Shown here: piece by piece, positions 38,119 to 49,648 of the stretch | How positions within the stretch are numbered: position 1 is the first letter of the stretch | Layout: every line of letters begins with the position of its first letter | DNA from: Adiantum capillus-veneris | Taxonomy: Eukaryota > Streptophyta > Polypodiopsida > Polypodiales > Pteridaceae | Assembly: GCA_014529385.2 (NCBI GenBank) | Contig: CM043959.1 | Location: 87,852,529-87,916,528 of the forward strand | Direction: 5' to 3' | Length of the DNA: 64,000 bases | Made by a program: the position numbers and the translations under genes | Notes under the pieces: generated by a model | The model's database searches: none | Told to the model about the DNA's origin: nothing | What the model saw: the letters and a program-made list of their open reading frames with translations, nothing else

Positions 38119-39842
38119 TTTGGCTTTGCGACTGATGGAGTGCTATAGAAAAGTGAGCTTTCAACTATGTGAGCTCGCTTTCGGTGGAAGCTTAAGATCG
38201 GTAAGCAACCACCAGATTTGTGCTCATGGAAGCTTGAGGGACATTCCCAAGCTTGAGAGGAGGGTGTATTGCAAGTGTGTATGCTTTTTTGCAGCCATAC
38301 TTGATGGAAGAATGCAGATTTTCATTTCCCTAGGTCATTTTTCAGGCTTCAAAACAATGTTTTTTGCGTAAATTTTGCATACGAAATGCGATTTATGCAA
38401 GGTTAGGATATAACTTGGGGTGTTGGCACGCTCCGGACGCAATGGTGATGTACATTTGGACCGATTTTGATCTCTAAAATTTTTGCAGCGGAAGCTGTTT
38501 ATTGTGTGTCAAGGATTCCACACATGATTTGCTCTCGAATATGAAAATGGTATTGGCTGCAAGTTTGCTCACCAGTGTGGCAGGATATGATGTATGATCT
38601 GTGAGGTTTGATGATCAAGAAGACTCATGTGATTGCAGTTTGAGCTCGACAATGTATACCTCAAGCATGTTTTTTGGCAGTCACAGGTAGAGCAGGTATT
38701 TGTATACTAGATTTGTAGGTGTTTGCAATGATATATGTAGAGTGTGGAGATTGGTGCATGTATTTGGAGTGCAGTTTGATGCGCTTTGGTTGCTCATGGT
38801 TTTGAGCGTGCAGTCACTTTGGTTATTAGTTTTGTAGCCGTTTTGTGACGAAACTCTGATGACATTTTCCTAGCAGTTTTATGTGCATTGTTGGTGCGAT
38901 CGAGATTGCGATAGCTTGTAGTACTCAGGATTTGTGTGCAGTGTTTTTCCTTTTGGGTGGTGCATCGCGGGTGTGTTTCGCTCTGTATTTTTGGTCTTGA
39001 CCTGTGAGTGTTCAATCATTTGGAGCTTCCAATTATGACTCCCAGCTCTACAGGTTGAGTCTAGTACTCCCACAGGTGTTGCCATTTGCAGTTGAAGACA
39101 TCTTCTGCAGTGTTTTGGCTTGCATACCGATTTCGACACAATAGGTGTCTTGAGCTTTTTCTTTGTGTATGCTTTTATGAGATAGTGGTTGGTGTTTACT
39201 CGCCATAGTTTGTGATCGAGCTTAACTCTCACATTGACAGGTTACAGGTAGGTTTGAGGGTCATTTGTGAGCTGAATTTTTTAGCCATCATTCCCTCTTT
39301 GCATGTGCTATGTATAGCTCAATTGTAAGCTAATTTGCAGCATAGTTGTCCTGTTTCTTCAGCTATTTGAGAGCCGAATTTGGGGTTGTTTTGAGACTGA
39401 TTTGCAGCCATACTTTTCAGCCATACAAGAACTTATGCTACTCTGTACAAGTATAGTTCTTGTTACTATTGATAGTGGTTGAATTTTGACTCCCATTTTT
39501 ACACTAGTTGTGTATGCTACGATTTTCTGGCACATTGTTCATTCACTTATGCGGTTGGTGCATTTGTAGTGGGAGTTGTTAGTTGTGTGATGACTGACAC
39601 TGGCATTGTGCATTGTGGAGCCATGCAGGTCGTCACTCGATACCTGCATCAGGATTGTCATCCTGGCTCTAGCCCTAGTGGTATGCATGTTTCATTTACA
39701 CTAGAGCGGTTACAGATGCACTCACGTGTCTGAAGTGAGCCAATGGGTATAGGTTGAGAGCCGTCTTCTCTCACCTCTTGTATATACTAGTTGTAGGCTA
39801 GTCTTCTCACCACTTATAGGCACATAGCCTATAGTGGGAGAA

Positions 39843-40110
39843 TGTTAGGTAAAGGTGGTGTGCCTCACCGTGCTTTGCCTGTGTTTGCCGGCCAATATCC
39901 GGCCACCCACATTTATCTCATTATTCTTTGTATATACAAAGAATAAGGAGCTCTCACTTATTTTCACATTGTTCTCACACAAAGAGATTTAGGAGCTCCA
40001 CCCCACATCCCCGTGTCGTGCTCTCTCTCTCTCTCTCTCTCTCCCTCTCTCCCTCTCTTCTCTCTCCATCTTCGTTGCACACATGCACACCTTTGATCCA
40101 TTCCTTCACA
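39843..40110 (+). repeat. 3' LTR of the non-coding element
   Basis: TGTTAGGTAAAGGTGG...TTCACA, preceded by the purine-rich ATAGTGGGAGAA. Its CT tract (40020-40067) is shorter and less regular than that of the 5' LTR. Confidence 0.88.
39921..39946 (+). promoter_or_regulatory. 26-bp perfect palindrome with TATATA core in the LTR
   Basis: TTATTCTTTGTAT is followed by its exact reverse complement. The centre TATATA and position in the LTR suggest the promoter. Related palindromes occur at 37916-37941 and 44600-44624. Confidence 0.6.
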
Positions 40111-40350
40111 CCTATAGGATACCTAAGGTTCTACCACTATCGAGCTATTAGAAAGCCTGGAAGGATTTTGCTCACTCAAAGTGGGCAATGTTATGACTTT
40201 CCTCTTTGTTGTGATTGACATAGGTTAAGCCAAGGGTGTGTCAAATCCATATGAGCTTCTCCTTGATCCTCAAGGGAGAAATAGCTAGAACTTTTACACT
40301 AAGTAATCACTCTTTACAAATAAATTCTTGATTCACAAAGCATCATCTCC

Positions 40351-43080
40351 ATGGGGGAAATTCCACATGTAGAGGAGAGAGAAATTGATCTCACTAATCT
40401 TGACTTAATAAATGACAATTCTACTTTTGATGGAGTATGGGCAGTTCATTATTTTTTTGGTAGGTCACAAGAAGATATTTCTAATCCTATTTTGCAAATT
40501 TTTATGCAATTGAAGCTTCATAATTTGATTGCTCACGTTCCCAAAGAGAATTATCCAACTAAGTCTCTCAAAGAGACTTCCCAAAGAAGAACTTGTAATG
40601 AGCGAGAGAAACATTCAACTGAAAAAAGAGGAAGAAGCCCTCAAAGCAACACAAATGGAAGGAAGAAGACCAAGGTTATATGAGAGAAATCTCTTATTAA
40701 TGATATAGACAATTATTTGTCATTTAAAGAAGATGTTCACCCTAGGAGACGTCGTCTTAAAATATCACCTTCTTCCTTTTCTAAAAGGGATCTTCAAGCT
40801 TGTGAGCCTCTCTTTGTTTAAAGAAGAGTGAAAAGAAACCTGGGAAGAAGCAAAGAAAGAAGATAGTATCAACCTCTTCTTTGTCACCATCAAGCTTGTT
40901 TGAATCAAAAAGTTCTTCCAATTCAGATAGTAGTTATTCCAAAAGGACCAAGTGAATAGGTATCCACGTTCTCATGTAGCTTGGAAGAGAACTAGTCGCT
41001 TGCAAAAGTTCAAGGAGGGAGGCAAAAGGGTTACCTTCTTTTCTTTTGATAGAACTTTTGGAAATATTGACGAAGTACTGATGTTTATCCAACAATTCGA
41101 TGTGACTTTTGGAGACGAGTTTCTCTGAGTCTTCCAAACTCCGATACGTTGCTAGATTGCTGTCATGAAGCAAATCCAATCAAGTGGGGTTCCGGATCAA
41201 GTTTTGAAAGCACGGAGGACAATACATCGAGAAATTTTGGGATCTCCATCTCAAATCAAAAGTATATAAGTGTATCAATTTTCCCGAGTAAAAGCAACCA
41301 TTCTATGTTGGGCTCCCAAAGGATTGGAGAGATTATATCAATACTCAAAGACCTTGCACTATATCGGAGGTTATCCATCATTCAATGATAGCCTTCAACC
41401 TCAAGTTTCAAAATGTGGACAAGGCATCCAAGACAAAGAATAGGGAGACAAGCCAGAAGAGAAAACAAGGAATCAAAATACTTTTTCCAAAAGTGGTAAG
41501 CTCAAAGAAAAATTTGATGACCAAGGTAAAATTGATTATCTCTTGAAGCTATAGAGTGCAATTGTAAAGATAACTGATGTTTGAAATGCAGTCAACAAGG
41601 CCACTCTTATTGTGCCTGCTCTCAAAAGTATGCAAAGAATAAAATTCTAGGACTCCAATGGAAACTGCTCAAGAAAAGGGAGATTTACCACCTAGAAGCC
41701 TGAATGTTATGCATGGGGCAAAGTGCATGAGCATGACTTACTAATCCTATTTGATTTTGGTTCCACATACAACTATATGTGTATGGGATTATCATCCCAA
41801 AACTGGGAATACATGCTCATGAGATGGGACAATCCTATCCAACAGAAGGCCTAGAGACTCAAGTCACCCCATTGATTGGGAAGCTAAGGATACATCTGCA
41901 AGGTTATTGGATCATGAGGATTTTCTAATCTCTCTATTAAAGAATGAGGACCACTAATGAGAAAGGGTATACTATTCCCATTGTAGCTCATGACTCTTTT
42001 GACAAATCAATAAAGAATTTCTTTTCTACTTACATGATATTTGTCAAAGATTCTCTAATGAATAATTCTGTCTCTTCACATGTTCATTTTACAAGTAGAA
42101 AGTGACCTTAATTTATTTCTAAATGAGCATGTTGAATTGTTCATAGATGACATCCCAAGAGAGTTACCTCCTGAATGGGGAGATGACTATCACAAGATTG
42201 ATCTAATTTCATGGAGCTCAGCTCCTAATAGGCCTCCTTATCGAGTCTCACCAACTCAACAAGAGTAATGCAAGTTAATAAGCATGTACAAAAAGGAACG
42301 GTAAGACCTAACTCTTCACAATTTTGTTCTCCTATTTTATTAGTGCACCAAAAGTATGGTACATACAGTGTGTGTGGAATATCGTGCATTATTTACATAA
42401 ATTAACAATAAAGAATAGATTTTCCCTCCCAAGGATTGAGGAATTTTTTGATGAGCTATAAGGTTCTACTTACTTTAGTAGAATAGACCTCAAAGTGGCT
42501 ATCACCAAATACAAATCATACTAGAAGATATTCACAAGATAGCCTCATGACACTTTTTGAGCAATATGAATATCTTGTCATGCCTTTTGGACTAACAAAT
42601 GCTCCAGCCACATTCATGATGGAATGTATCTTTCATCTACATAGGGCTTATTTTGGAATATATTTTGATGATATCATAGTCTACTCTAAATCCTTGAAGG
42701 AACACAAAGAGCATCTTAAGGCAATGTATCACGCATCACAAAAAAAAGTGAATTCTTCTTACAAGAGATTCATTATCTATGTAATATTATTTCCAAGGAT
42801 GGAATATGAATGGATCCACAAAAGCTTGAGCTCATCCTATAGAAGATTCATAGAAAATTTCTCTACTATTGTAGGACCATTACATGATTTGAACAAGAAG
42901 TACATCAAATATGTATGGACAAATAAAGACAGAGAAGCATTCATTGAACTTAAAAGGAGACTTCCATCTCAACATGTTTTATTAGTGTTACCTGGCCTCT
43001 CTAAACTATTTGAGGTTCATTATGATGCTCGTGGTAATTTCCTTGGAGCGGTTCTTCTCCAATAAGGGCATGCCATATCA
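40351..43080 (+). pseudogene. Decayed Ty3/gypsy element (gag to RNase H)
   Basis: Frame 40351-40683 (MGEIPHVEEREIDLTNLDLI) may be gag N-terminus. Around 40960-41130 a gag domain with LMFIQQFDVTFGDE-like sequence is readable. Frame 42080-42268 is the protease-RT linker. Frame 42547-43065 has [33 protein letters not shown] (catalytic DD intact), then an internal deletion or rearrangement, and RNase H VHYDARGNFLGAVLLQ. Integrase is missing and sequence changes character after 43080. AT-rich compared with elements I and II. Confidence 0.75.
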
Positions 43081-43444
43081 TATGAGAGTCGTTGATTGAT
43101 CTCTGCAGTTCAGATGCATTAGAAACAAGGCACTCCTGTTCCAAGAATGAGCTAAGGCGCTTCCTCCACCACGAACGCACTCCTTGGCTGAAATCTACAC
43201 CTCTACTCTATCTCTCTCTTACTTAGAGGCATTACAAAATTGTTCCATCCAACTCCCACCCTTTGCAACTTTAGCCTCAAAGCTCTAATTTTGGCAATGG
43301 ACCTGATCCACAACCGCTTCACAATGGACCGCCACTCGACAGGGCTACCACCTCTTTAAGCGATGCAAACTGCAAGTTTCTCTACATGATGACACAACCA
43401 AAACCACTTGAGCCCATGTACAAACCTTCATATGAAGTACCATG
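43081..43444. other. No recognisable gene
   Basis: Transition between the Ty3 remnant and the LTR that follows; no motif identified. Confidence 0.4.
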
Positions 43445-44521
43445 TAATGTGCATTGGAAGTGATTTATGGTGAATGCTTGGGATTAGTGCTCAATGTGTA
43501 CTCAAGGTCTTTTTTACTTCGTGAGAGGGTTCCTTTTACCTAATGAGAGAACTTTGCAATAGACTAGAGAGTAAAGAGAGAATGATACTATGAGTGAAGG
43601 TTCTCTGAGAGTGATAGAAGAAGGTAACACCGGATGGGATCCCAAAACCCCCTCCACGGGCCCCCCTCTCTATCACTAGAGAGGTATTTGCTTTAGATCG
43701 CACAAATGCTCATACAATGGTCCTAGATCCTAGGATACTGATGGGATCTTGCTGTGCTTGGATCTGAGAGGCTAAGGGCTTAAATGCTAGTGAAACTGAC
43801 GAGATCTGCAACGTGACGAGGCTATGGCCGATCAACTATGGTTGACAATTGAGGGTAGGCTGAAAAAAGAAAAATGATGGTTGAATCTGAAAACACTGAA
43901 AATGCTGGCTGAATCTGCAAACCTTGATGAGGCTATGGCCGATCAACTATGGTCGACAATTGAGGGTCGGCCGAAAAAAGAAAAATGCTGGCTGAATCTA
44001 GAAACATTGGAGTGTCTACTGGATCTACAACAATACAACAAGATACTAGCTGAAAACTGCTAACTCTAGGGATGATATGGTATTTGGGTTGAAAGCTACA
44101 ACTTTATCTGGATGGGTACTGAGGGATGATGGTATTGCATGGCTAATGCTAGGCCAAAACACTAGGGTTGTTGGAGGTGATGGTGAAACGCTAGCATGCT
44201 GAGGTACTGTATGCACTTGGTGCTTGTACTGAGTGTACTGAGTTATTATTGAGACGCGACCCCTAGAGTCACTTATACATGGAATTAAAGCTGGATTGGG
44301 AAATGCCAATAAAAAATCCACGATTTTAATTGAAAATCTAAAATGTCACTTATTACTAAGTTAATGAACTTACTTATAAGAGGCGCTTCACATGCAGGTA
44401 AATACGTAGGCTGTGTACTAATGCAACCGTATGGGAAGTGCCTAAACTTGGTAGACTATAATTGTGCTTATGTGCAATCAAAGGGTATGCGACTTATCTA
44501 AGTTCCTGGACATACACATTT
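43445..44521 (-). repeat. Left part of an LTR related to the 1224-bp family, split by an insertion
   Basis: Shares layout with 16303-17526 (GGTTCCTTTTACC, ACCCCCTCCACGGGCCCCCC, CTGAAAA-rich middle). It breaks at AAGTTCCTGGACATACACATT. The expected continuation (CTATGTACTACCTCAAAAAG to CATAGGGTTAGATG) is at 47043-47150. A ~108-bp unit (GAGGCTATGGCCGATCAACT) is duplicated at about 43818 and 43928. Left edge approximate. Confidence 0.6.
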
Positions 44522-44744
44522 TGTAAAGGCGCCGTGCCTTTGCTGTGGGACGGATGTCCAGTGTCCTCCCGCCCGCATGCCCACCGTGTGTACGTACCCT
44601 TATTCACTATATACATATGAATAAGGAGCTCCTCATTCATCCACTTCTTGAGGTTGCTCCACCCACACTCTTGTGCTTCTCTCCTTCCCCTCAGGCACCG
44701 CACCACATTGCGCACACACGCATCTGCGCACACACGTCCTAACA
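44522..44744 (+). repeat. 5' LTR of the nested copia-type element
   Basis: TGTAAAGGCGCC...CCTAACA, with a 25-bp near-palindrome TTATTCA...TGAATAA at 44600-44624 around ATATA. Confidence 0.75.
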
Positions 44745-44746
44745 AG

Positions 44747-44758
44747 TGGTATTAGAGC
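44747..44758 (+). other. Primer binding site
   Basis: TGGTATTAGAGC, two bases after the LTR. Confidence 0.85.
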
Positions 44759-45824
44759 TATGGCTTGGCAGCAACGGCGGTCCCTCAGGGACGACGAAGC
44801 TCGGACGCTTGGCAATGTCGGATCGGCACAGATCCGGTGAGGTTTGGCTGCAACCAGAGGAGCAGGCGGATCTCGGAACCCCAACGCATGCAGCACCTCT
44901 TGGGGAAGCTTTTGGAAGCGATGAGCATCTCTGCAGAAATCGTGATCTATAGGTTGAAGTGGGACCTTGGGGGTTGCAAGGAGAATAGTGGGGCTGATTG
45001 GAAGTGACGCTTGCAAAAGGTCAAGCAAGAACATGGCATTTGCCTTGTAGCTTCAGAGCTGAAACCTTTGCAGCAGCCCCTGACATTGAGCAAGAATCGG
45101 GGCAACAGCTCGACATTGAGCAAGAGATCAAAGGCTTGCAGTCGGGCAGTAAGCAGGAAATCGAGCTGCAGTAGTGGGATTCGAGCAATCGGATCTAATC
45201 GGGGAAGCAACCTGAATTTGGGGGAAATCCGCCATTGTGCAGGCACTCAAGCTCGAGGTAGGAAATTGAAAGGCTTCAAGGGAAATCAACCCTACAAGTA
45301 TTGAGCAGCAGAGCCATAATCGATTGCAAAGTCTGCATAGTAAAGAAGGAATCGGGAAAAGCAAGCAGTAAGAAGCACTACCGAAGCCAAAAATCTGCAG
45401 GGGAAATCGGGCAATGGAGCAATTGAAGCTTAGCACCTAGTAGAGCTGTCCGAGCAGCTCATTTTTCAGCTAGCTAGAACATGAGAAGGGGCTCAAGAGC
45501 AGAGGCCAAGGGGGCTTAAGGTGATCGGGGCCTTCTCCCTGCAGCGTTGGAGTCACACACACACACACACACTCACCATCTGCAAAATCGACAGGCTTTG
45601 CAGGTTTGACAGAGGCATCAGAATTTGATTTTTCTTTATTTCAAACTACACACAGTAACCCTTACTTTGTGTGCAAGGGCTTTCTCCCACCCGACTCTTG
45701 ACCATCCGGCCTTCGTTCACACACACCGAGCCTGAGGAAGCTTGAGAGTTGTGTGAGAGAGAGATGATAGTGTGTTCGGCCACATGGGCGAGTAAGCCTG
45801 GGTACCCTCCGACATCGAGCGCCC

Positions 45825-46040
45825 CACTACAAGAGGTTATGTGCACTTGTGAGGCTTTTAGCGACCGAAATACATTGGGTTTTTTTACTCCCCGGCGTCG
45901 TTACGGGAACGTCGCTATAGGCGTCACCATATAGCGACGCATATAGTGACGGCTATAGCGACGATTGCAGTTCTTCTGTAGCGACGCTCATAGCGACGTT
46001 GTAGAACCTTATATAGAGACGCTTATAACGACGTCCGAGG
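45825..46040 (+). mobile_element. CACTA-type transposon terminus with subterminal repeats
   Basis: Starts CACTACAAGAGG, close to the plant CACTA terminal motif CACTACAAGAAA. At 45890-46030 it has eight or more imperfect copies of TATAGCGACG in both orientations, the typical CACTA subterminal array. The other end (CTTGTAGTG) was not found nearby, so it is probably truncated. Confidence 0.6.
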
Positions 46041-46132
46041 GTAAATTTTTTTGGGTGGCAGAGCACCATTAACCATATTGAATGTTTCTAGAATAAAGTA
46101 TACCTAAATGAATCCAAGATAAGCATAGATTC

Positions 46133-46462
46133 ACCTTTGAAAGAAAGTGCAAGGTATAGACCCAAAGTAGTCACCCACAAGAAAATGTAACCATTAACTC
46201 TATCATGCATAGTATTGTTTATAGAATAAAGATACAAAACTGACAAAAGTAATTGGACGAAAGTGAATTGATGAAAGTAAATCAATGACAAAATTATACC
46301 TTTGAAAGAAAGTGCAAGGTATAGACCCAAAGTAGTCACCCACAAGAAAATGTAACCATTAACTCTATCATGCATAGTATTGTTTATAGAATAAAGATAC
46401 AAAACTGACAAAAGTAATTGGACGAAAGTGAATTGATGAAAGTAAATCAATGACAAAATTAT
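46133..46462. repeat. Exact tandem duplication, 2 x 165 bp
   Basis: ACCTTTGAAAGAAAGTGC starts both copies (46133 and 46298); each runs to GACAAAATTAT. They look identical. The 156-aa minus ORF across them just repeats itself. Confidence 0.88.
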
Positions 46463-46873
46463 ACACATCATAGGCAAAATCACTTGATTGTTAAGCTTTG
46501 CAAATGTAATAGTTATAACACAATTGTCATTGATCTGAGAAAATACATCGTTTTTCAATAGTTACAAAAAGACATATACACATCATCTCATTGTACATGC
46601 TATGACAAAAGAAAACTATCTAGCTACAGCTAGACTGACGATGACACTTTGTGGAGCTTTGTAGACCATACAGAGTTGTCTGCGGGATTTACATGAAGGC
46701 TCTAGCGTGGATATGCACGCTTGCCTACCACTAGAGCTGATATAGCTACATGTAGATCGATAGAGTGAGCCACTGGGCAAAGGTTGAGAGAGACTCTTAC
46801 CTAGTTTCTTGTACATACTAGTAGTTTAGCTAGTAGGTCTCACTTATTGGTCCATCGCCTTTAAGTGAGAGTT

Positions 46874-47042
46874 TGTTGGGGTAAAGGCACTACACCTTTG
46901 CTTGGGACCAGACATCCGGTCTCCGGCTGCCCGTCCACCGTGTGGGGGTAGTTGCTCCACCCACACTCTTGTGCTTCTCCCCTTCCCTGCACGCACTGCA
47001 CCGCACCACGCATGCACGCATCCGTGTACACGTGCCCTTACA
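46874..47042 (+). repeat. 3' LTR of the nested copia-type element
   Basis: TGTTGGGGTAAAGGC...CCCTTACA, after a polypurine-like tract. Shorter than the 5' copy through an internal deletion. Confidence 0.7.
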
Positions 47043-47150
47043 CTATGTACTACCTCAAAAAGGTGCCTGATCACTTCCTAGGTTGTCCTAAACCCTAGAA
47101 ATAGGAGTTAGCTTGCCCACATACACATAGGGTTAGATGTGCACATGATA
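47043..47150 (-). repeat. Right part of the split minus-strand LTR
   Basis: CTATGTACTACCTCAAAAAG to GGTTAGATGTGCACATG continues the LTR of 43445-44521, by comparison with 17420-17526. Confidence 0.6.
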
Positions 47151-47159
47151 AACTATCTA

Positions 47160-47550
47160 TTATTGAGGCACTCAACGACCTGATGTTGACAAATTGAAGG
47201 AAGCAATTGACTCCAAACTTAGCTCCCTACTTTAAAAACAACTTGATAGACCTTCCTCCTGGTCAAAAACCCGTCACTTGCAAATGGCTATTATGAAAGA
47301 AGTACAATGCAAATAGATCAGTGGCATGCTTCAAAGCTTCTTGTGGCTCGAGGATTCTCTCAGGCTCTTGGCTTGGATTACTTTGAAACCTTCTCACTAA
47401 TACTTTGAATGTCCTCACTTTGCATATTCCTTCCCCTTGTAACATACTTTGGTTTTTGTGTACATCACATGGATGTGAAGAACGCATTTCTAAATGGCAA
47501 CCTTGATGAGGAGATATACATGTAGCAACCACCCTTGTACGAATCTAGGC
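47160..47550 (+). pseudogene. Ty1/copia reverse transcriptase fragment
   Basis: Across several frames one reads LPPGQKPVTCKWL, KYNANRSVACFKA, then VHHMDVKNAFLNGNLDEEIY followed by a stop. These are the LPPGkk..v.ckWv and MDVKNAFLhGdLeEEvYM blocks of copia RT. The rest of pol is missing. Confidence 0.8.
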
Positions 47551-47585
47551 CTGTACACGTTTAAAGTTTGTAGAGTAGTTAAAGC

Positions 47586-47588
<3 letters not shown>

Positions 47589-47633
<45 letters not shown>
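47589..47633. repeat. (GA)n microsatellite, 45 bp
   Basis: Perfect repeat directly after the copia fragment. Confidence 0.95.
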
Positions 47634-47636
<3 letters not shown>

Positions 47637-48506
47637 TGCGTGCCAACCTCCCTCTTCTTATATCATTGCCACCTGCCAGTCAGCTTTGACCACCACTCGA
47701 GTCTCCTTTAGATTTTTTAGGAGCCTCTTCTACATATATGCCTTTTCAAGCACTTTTAAAAAATTGTGCACACTTACACGCCTAATTGGGCACCACAATC
47801 GGGCACAACAATGGCTAATCCTCCACAAGTACGTGTGAAAACTCCTCCAAATCAAAGAAAAAGCATCCCATTGCGTGCAACAACTCTCAAGACACTCATA
47901 GATGTGTTTTCTCCGCTCAAAATGATCAAAATAGAGAATTTCAGCTTGCTACGTTTATTTGCCAGTTTAGGGTTTCACACCTAAAGTGCAAGATAACACC
48001 CATAGGGTTTCACACCTAACTATAAGATAATACCTAGGAAGCTTTGGGGGAGCCTTGGATCGGTTTATACAGGAGTCGCGTATCATTGACCAAAGCAAGA
48101 AATAACAACATGTTGAAGTTTACTTATAGCTCACCGGAAAGCTTCTAAACTGCAAGGGAATCCTTTTTGGACTTTTACTTTCGACCTAGAGAAATTTTGG
48201 CATCGTCATGCTATGGAAATTGGATCAAAGACCTGTAATTTGATAGGTTTGGACAGCTTGGTGGGAGTTTATTCTAAGTGTTCGAATGGGTTTTTTTTTT
48301 CCAATTGAATAAAGATATATTGAAAGGCGTGCCAATCCTTGGGGCCTACAAGGTGTCAATATTCATGTGCGCAATGACATTCTAGTTACTGGATGCGTCT
48401 GTGTTCTCTCTTCTTCTCAATCCTCTATGTGAGATTAATAGGTAATATAATTATTACCGCCCTCTACTATGTGTTGGCCTATTTTAGAGTCCCTTCGTTC
48501 TCTGGA
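47634..48506 (+). repeat. Probable LTR/leader of Ty3/gypsy element III
   Basis: AATAAA at 48308-48313 with AAAGGCGTGCCAATCC then TTGGGGCCTACAAGGTGTC is the same module as at 22692. A frame starting MANPPQVRVKTPPNQRK at 47811 is not recognised. LTR edges unclear. Confidence 0.4.
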
Positions 48507-49648
48507 ATGGAAAGGCAAGGAAAATCCTTGGATGAGCAATGGGGTCTTTGTCTGACATGCCATGAGAAAAATTGGCCAAGAAACAAAAATGTTTGCAATG
48601 GAGGAATAGCAGGCATGCAAGGCCCTATTCACAACTCCAGATTTGGAGGATAGTCTACAGATTTAGAGGTATTGCACCTACATTTTGTTCAACCTTTGTA
48701 GGAACTGATCACACCTTCTACGACCCACGCAGCCCACCCTTACATCAACTTACAGAATGGGGTGCTTAGAAAGACTACAAGGAAGAAGCCTGTCAAGTTT
48801 GACACCTTTCAAGGTCCTCAAGATGAGGAGAGGGATTTATCCTTTAGATAGCAATTTGATGCAGCTTTCTCTGAAGGGTATTTCACAGAAGCATCCAAAG
48901 TCTGAAAATCTTCCTCTTTCTTGAAGGAAAATGCTGTATGATGGTGATCTACTCATTTGTTGCACGGCTAAGCTCCTAGAACGTGGCTAGAATTTAAACA
49001 ATCCTTTGCCTTTATGGTTAACCTTGTCCTTTGAAGTAGATGTCCTCTCAGATTGGAGATGATTGCATTTTGAAGCAGAAACTCTTCAAGGCTATAATCA
49101 AAAGTTTAGGAATTCTTATCTTCATGTTGCTTCTTTCTGACTAACTACTGTGGAAGGAAAAATGAAGAAGTATTTGTTCTAGGCTTCCTCAAGAGCTCAA
49201 ATGTTATTTCCTAAAGCAAAAGCCACAAACATTCAGCAACAGATGATGACCCATGCACAGGATGGGTACAATCTCGTTGTAAGGAAGCTGAGGTAGAATG
49301 AACAAGACCAAGAATGAGTCTCGACAACAAGACAACAAGGGGACGTTTGAGCAAAGGACCTGCAACTACTGAAGAAAGATGGAGAGGTTCAAGCAAGGAA
49401 AATTCTTCACATACAGAGAAGTGGGACATAGGTCAGTTAAATGCCCTGATAAACCTTTTGACAATAATCCAAAGTCTTCTAAATCTATGGAGGAGTGTAA
49501 GGGAAAGTGTGAAAATCAATGGTTGAAGGATAAAGTGAAAGACCTTTCATTAAAGGCTAATTTCAAAGGACTAGTCAGCCCTACTTGTACCTATATAAGC
49601 AGTTTCAAAGCTAATAAAGAAGATTTTGCTGATGAAAGCAACACTTGA
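48507..49648 (+). pseudogene. gag of Ty3/gypsy element III
   Basis: After MERQGKSLDEQW the conserved gag domain is seen at about 48790-48990 (KPVKFDTFQGPQDEERDLSF, QQFDAAFSEGYFTEASKV, WLEFKQSFAF), close to gag I. Stops are frequent. The last frame 49379-49648 has a zinc knuckle remnant (FFTYREVGHRSVKC) with the first two Cys replaced by Phe and Tyr. No pol follows. Confidence 0.7.

Larger units (their letters stand above)
37838..40110 (+). mobile_element. Complete non-coding LTR retrotransposon, 2273 bp, with CCTAT duplication
   Basis: 5' LTR 37838-38104 (267 bp), PBS 38107-38118, interior 38105-39842, polypurine tract just before 39843, 3' LTR 39843-40110 (268 bp). Ends are TG...CA (the 5' LTR has CAGA for CACA). 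CCTAT at 37833-37837 recurs at 40111-40115, and the host sequence continues across. The 1.74-kb interior has no gag, protease, RT or integrase motif; its few ORFs are short and unconvincing. It fits neither the shortest TRIM size nor large LARDs. Trans-mobilisation by copia is inferred from the PBS type and LTR similarity. Confidence 0.9.
44522..47042 (+). mobile_element. Non-coding copia-type LTR element (2.5 kb) nested in the LTR
   Basis: 5' LTR 44522-44744 ends TAACA and is followed by PBS TGGTATTAGAGC at 44747-44758. The 3' LTR 46874-47042 (TGTTGGGGTAAAGG...TTACA) follows purine-rich TTTAAGTGAGAGTT. The LTRs share GTTGCTCCACCCACACTC and CTTGTGCTTCTC, but the 3' copy lacks about 60 bp including the TATA region. 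No matching 5-bp duplication was found. The interior has no gag or pol; it holds a CACTA-type end and a 165-bp duplication. Related to the element at 37838 (GTAAAGG start, AATAAGGAGCTC). Confidence 0.75.

Noticed and set aside
38879-39232. 117-codon minus ORF inside the non-coding LTR element
   Set aside because: On the strand opposite to PBS/PPT polarity, with no motif; treated as chance.
45011-45436. Overlapping ORFs after the PBS of the nested copia-type element
   Set aside because: Short, on both strands, low complexity; no gag similarity.
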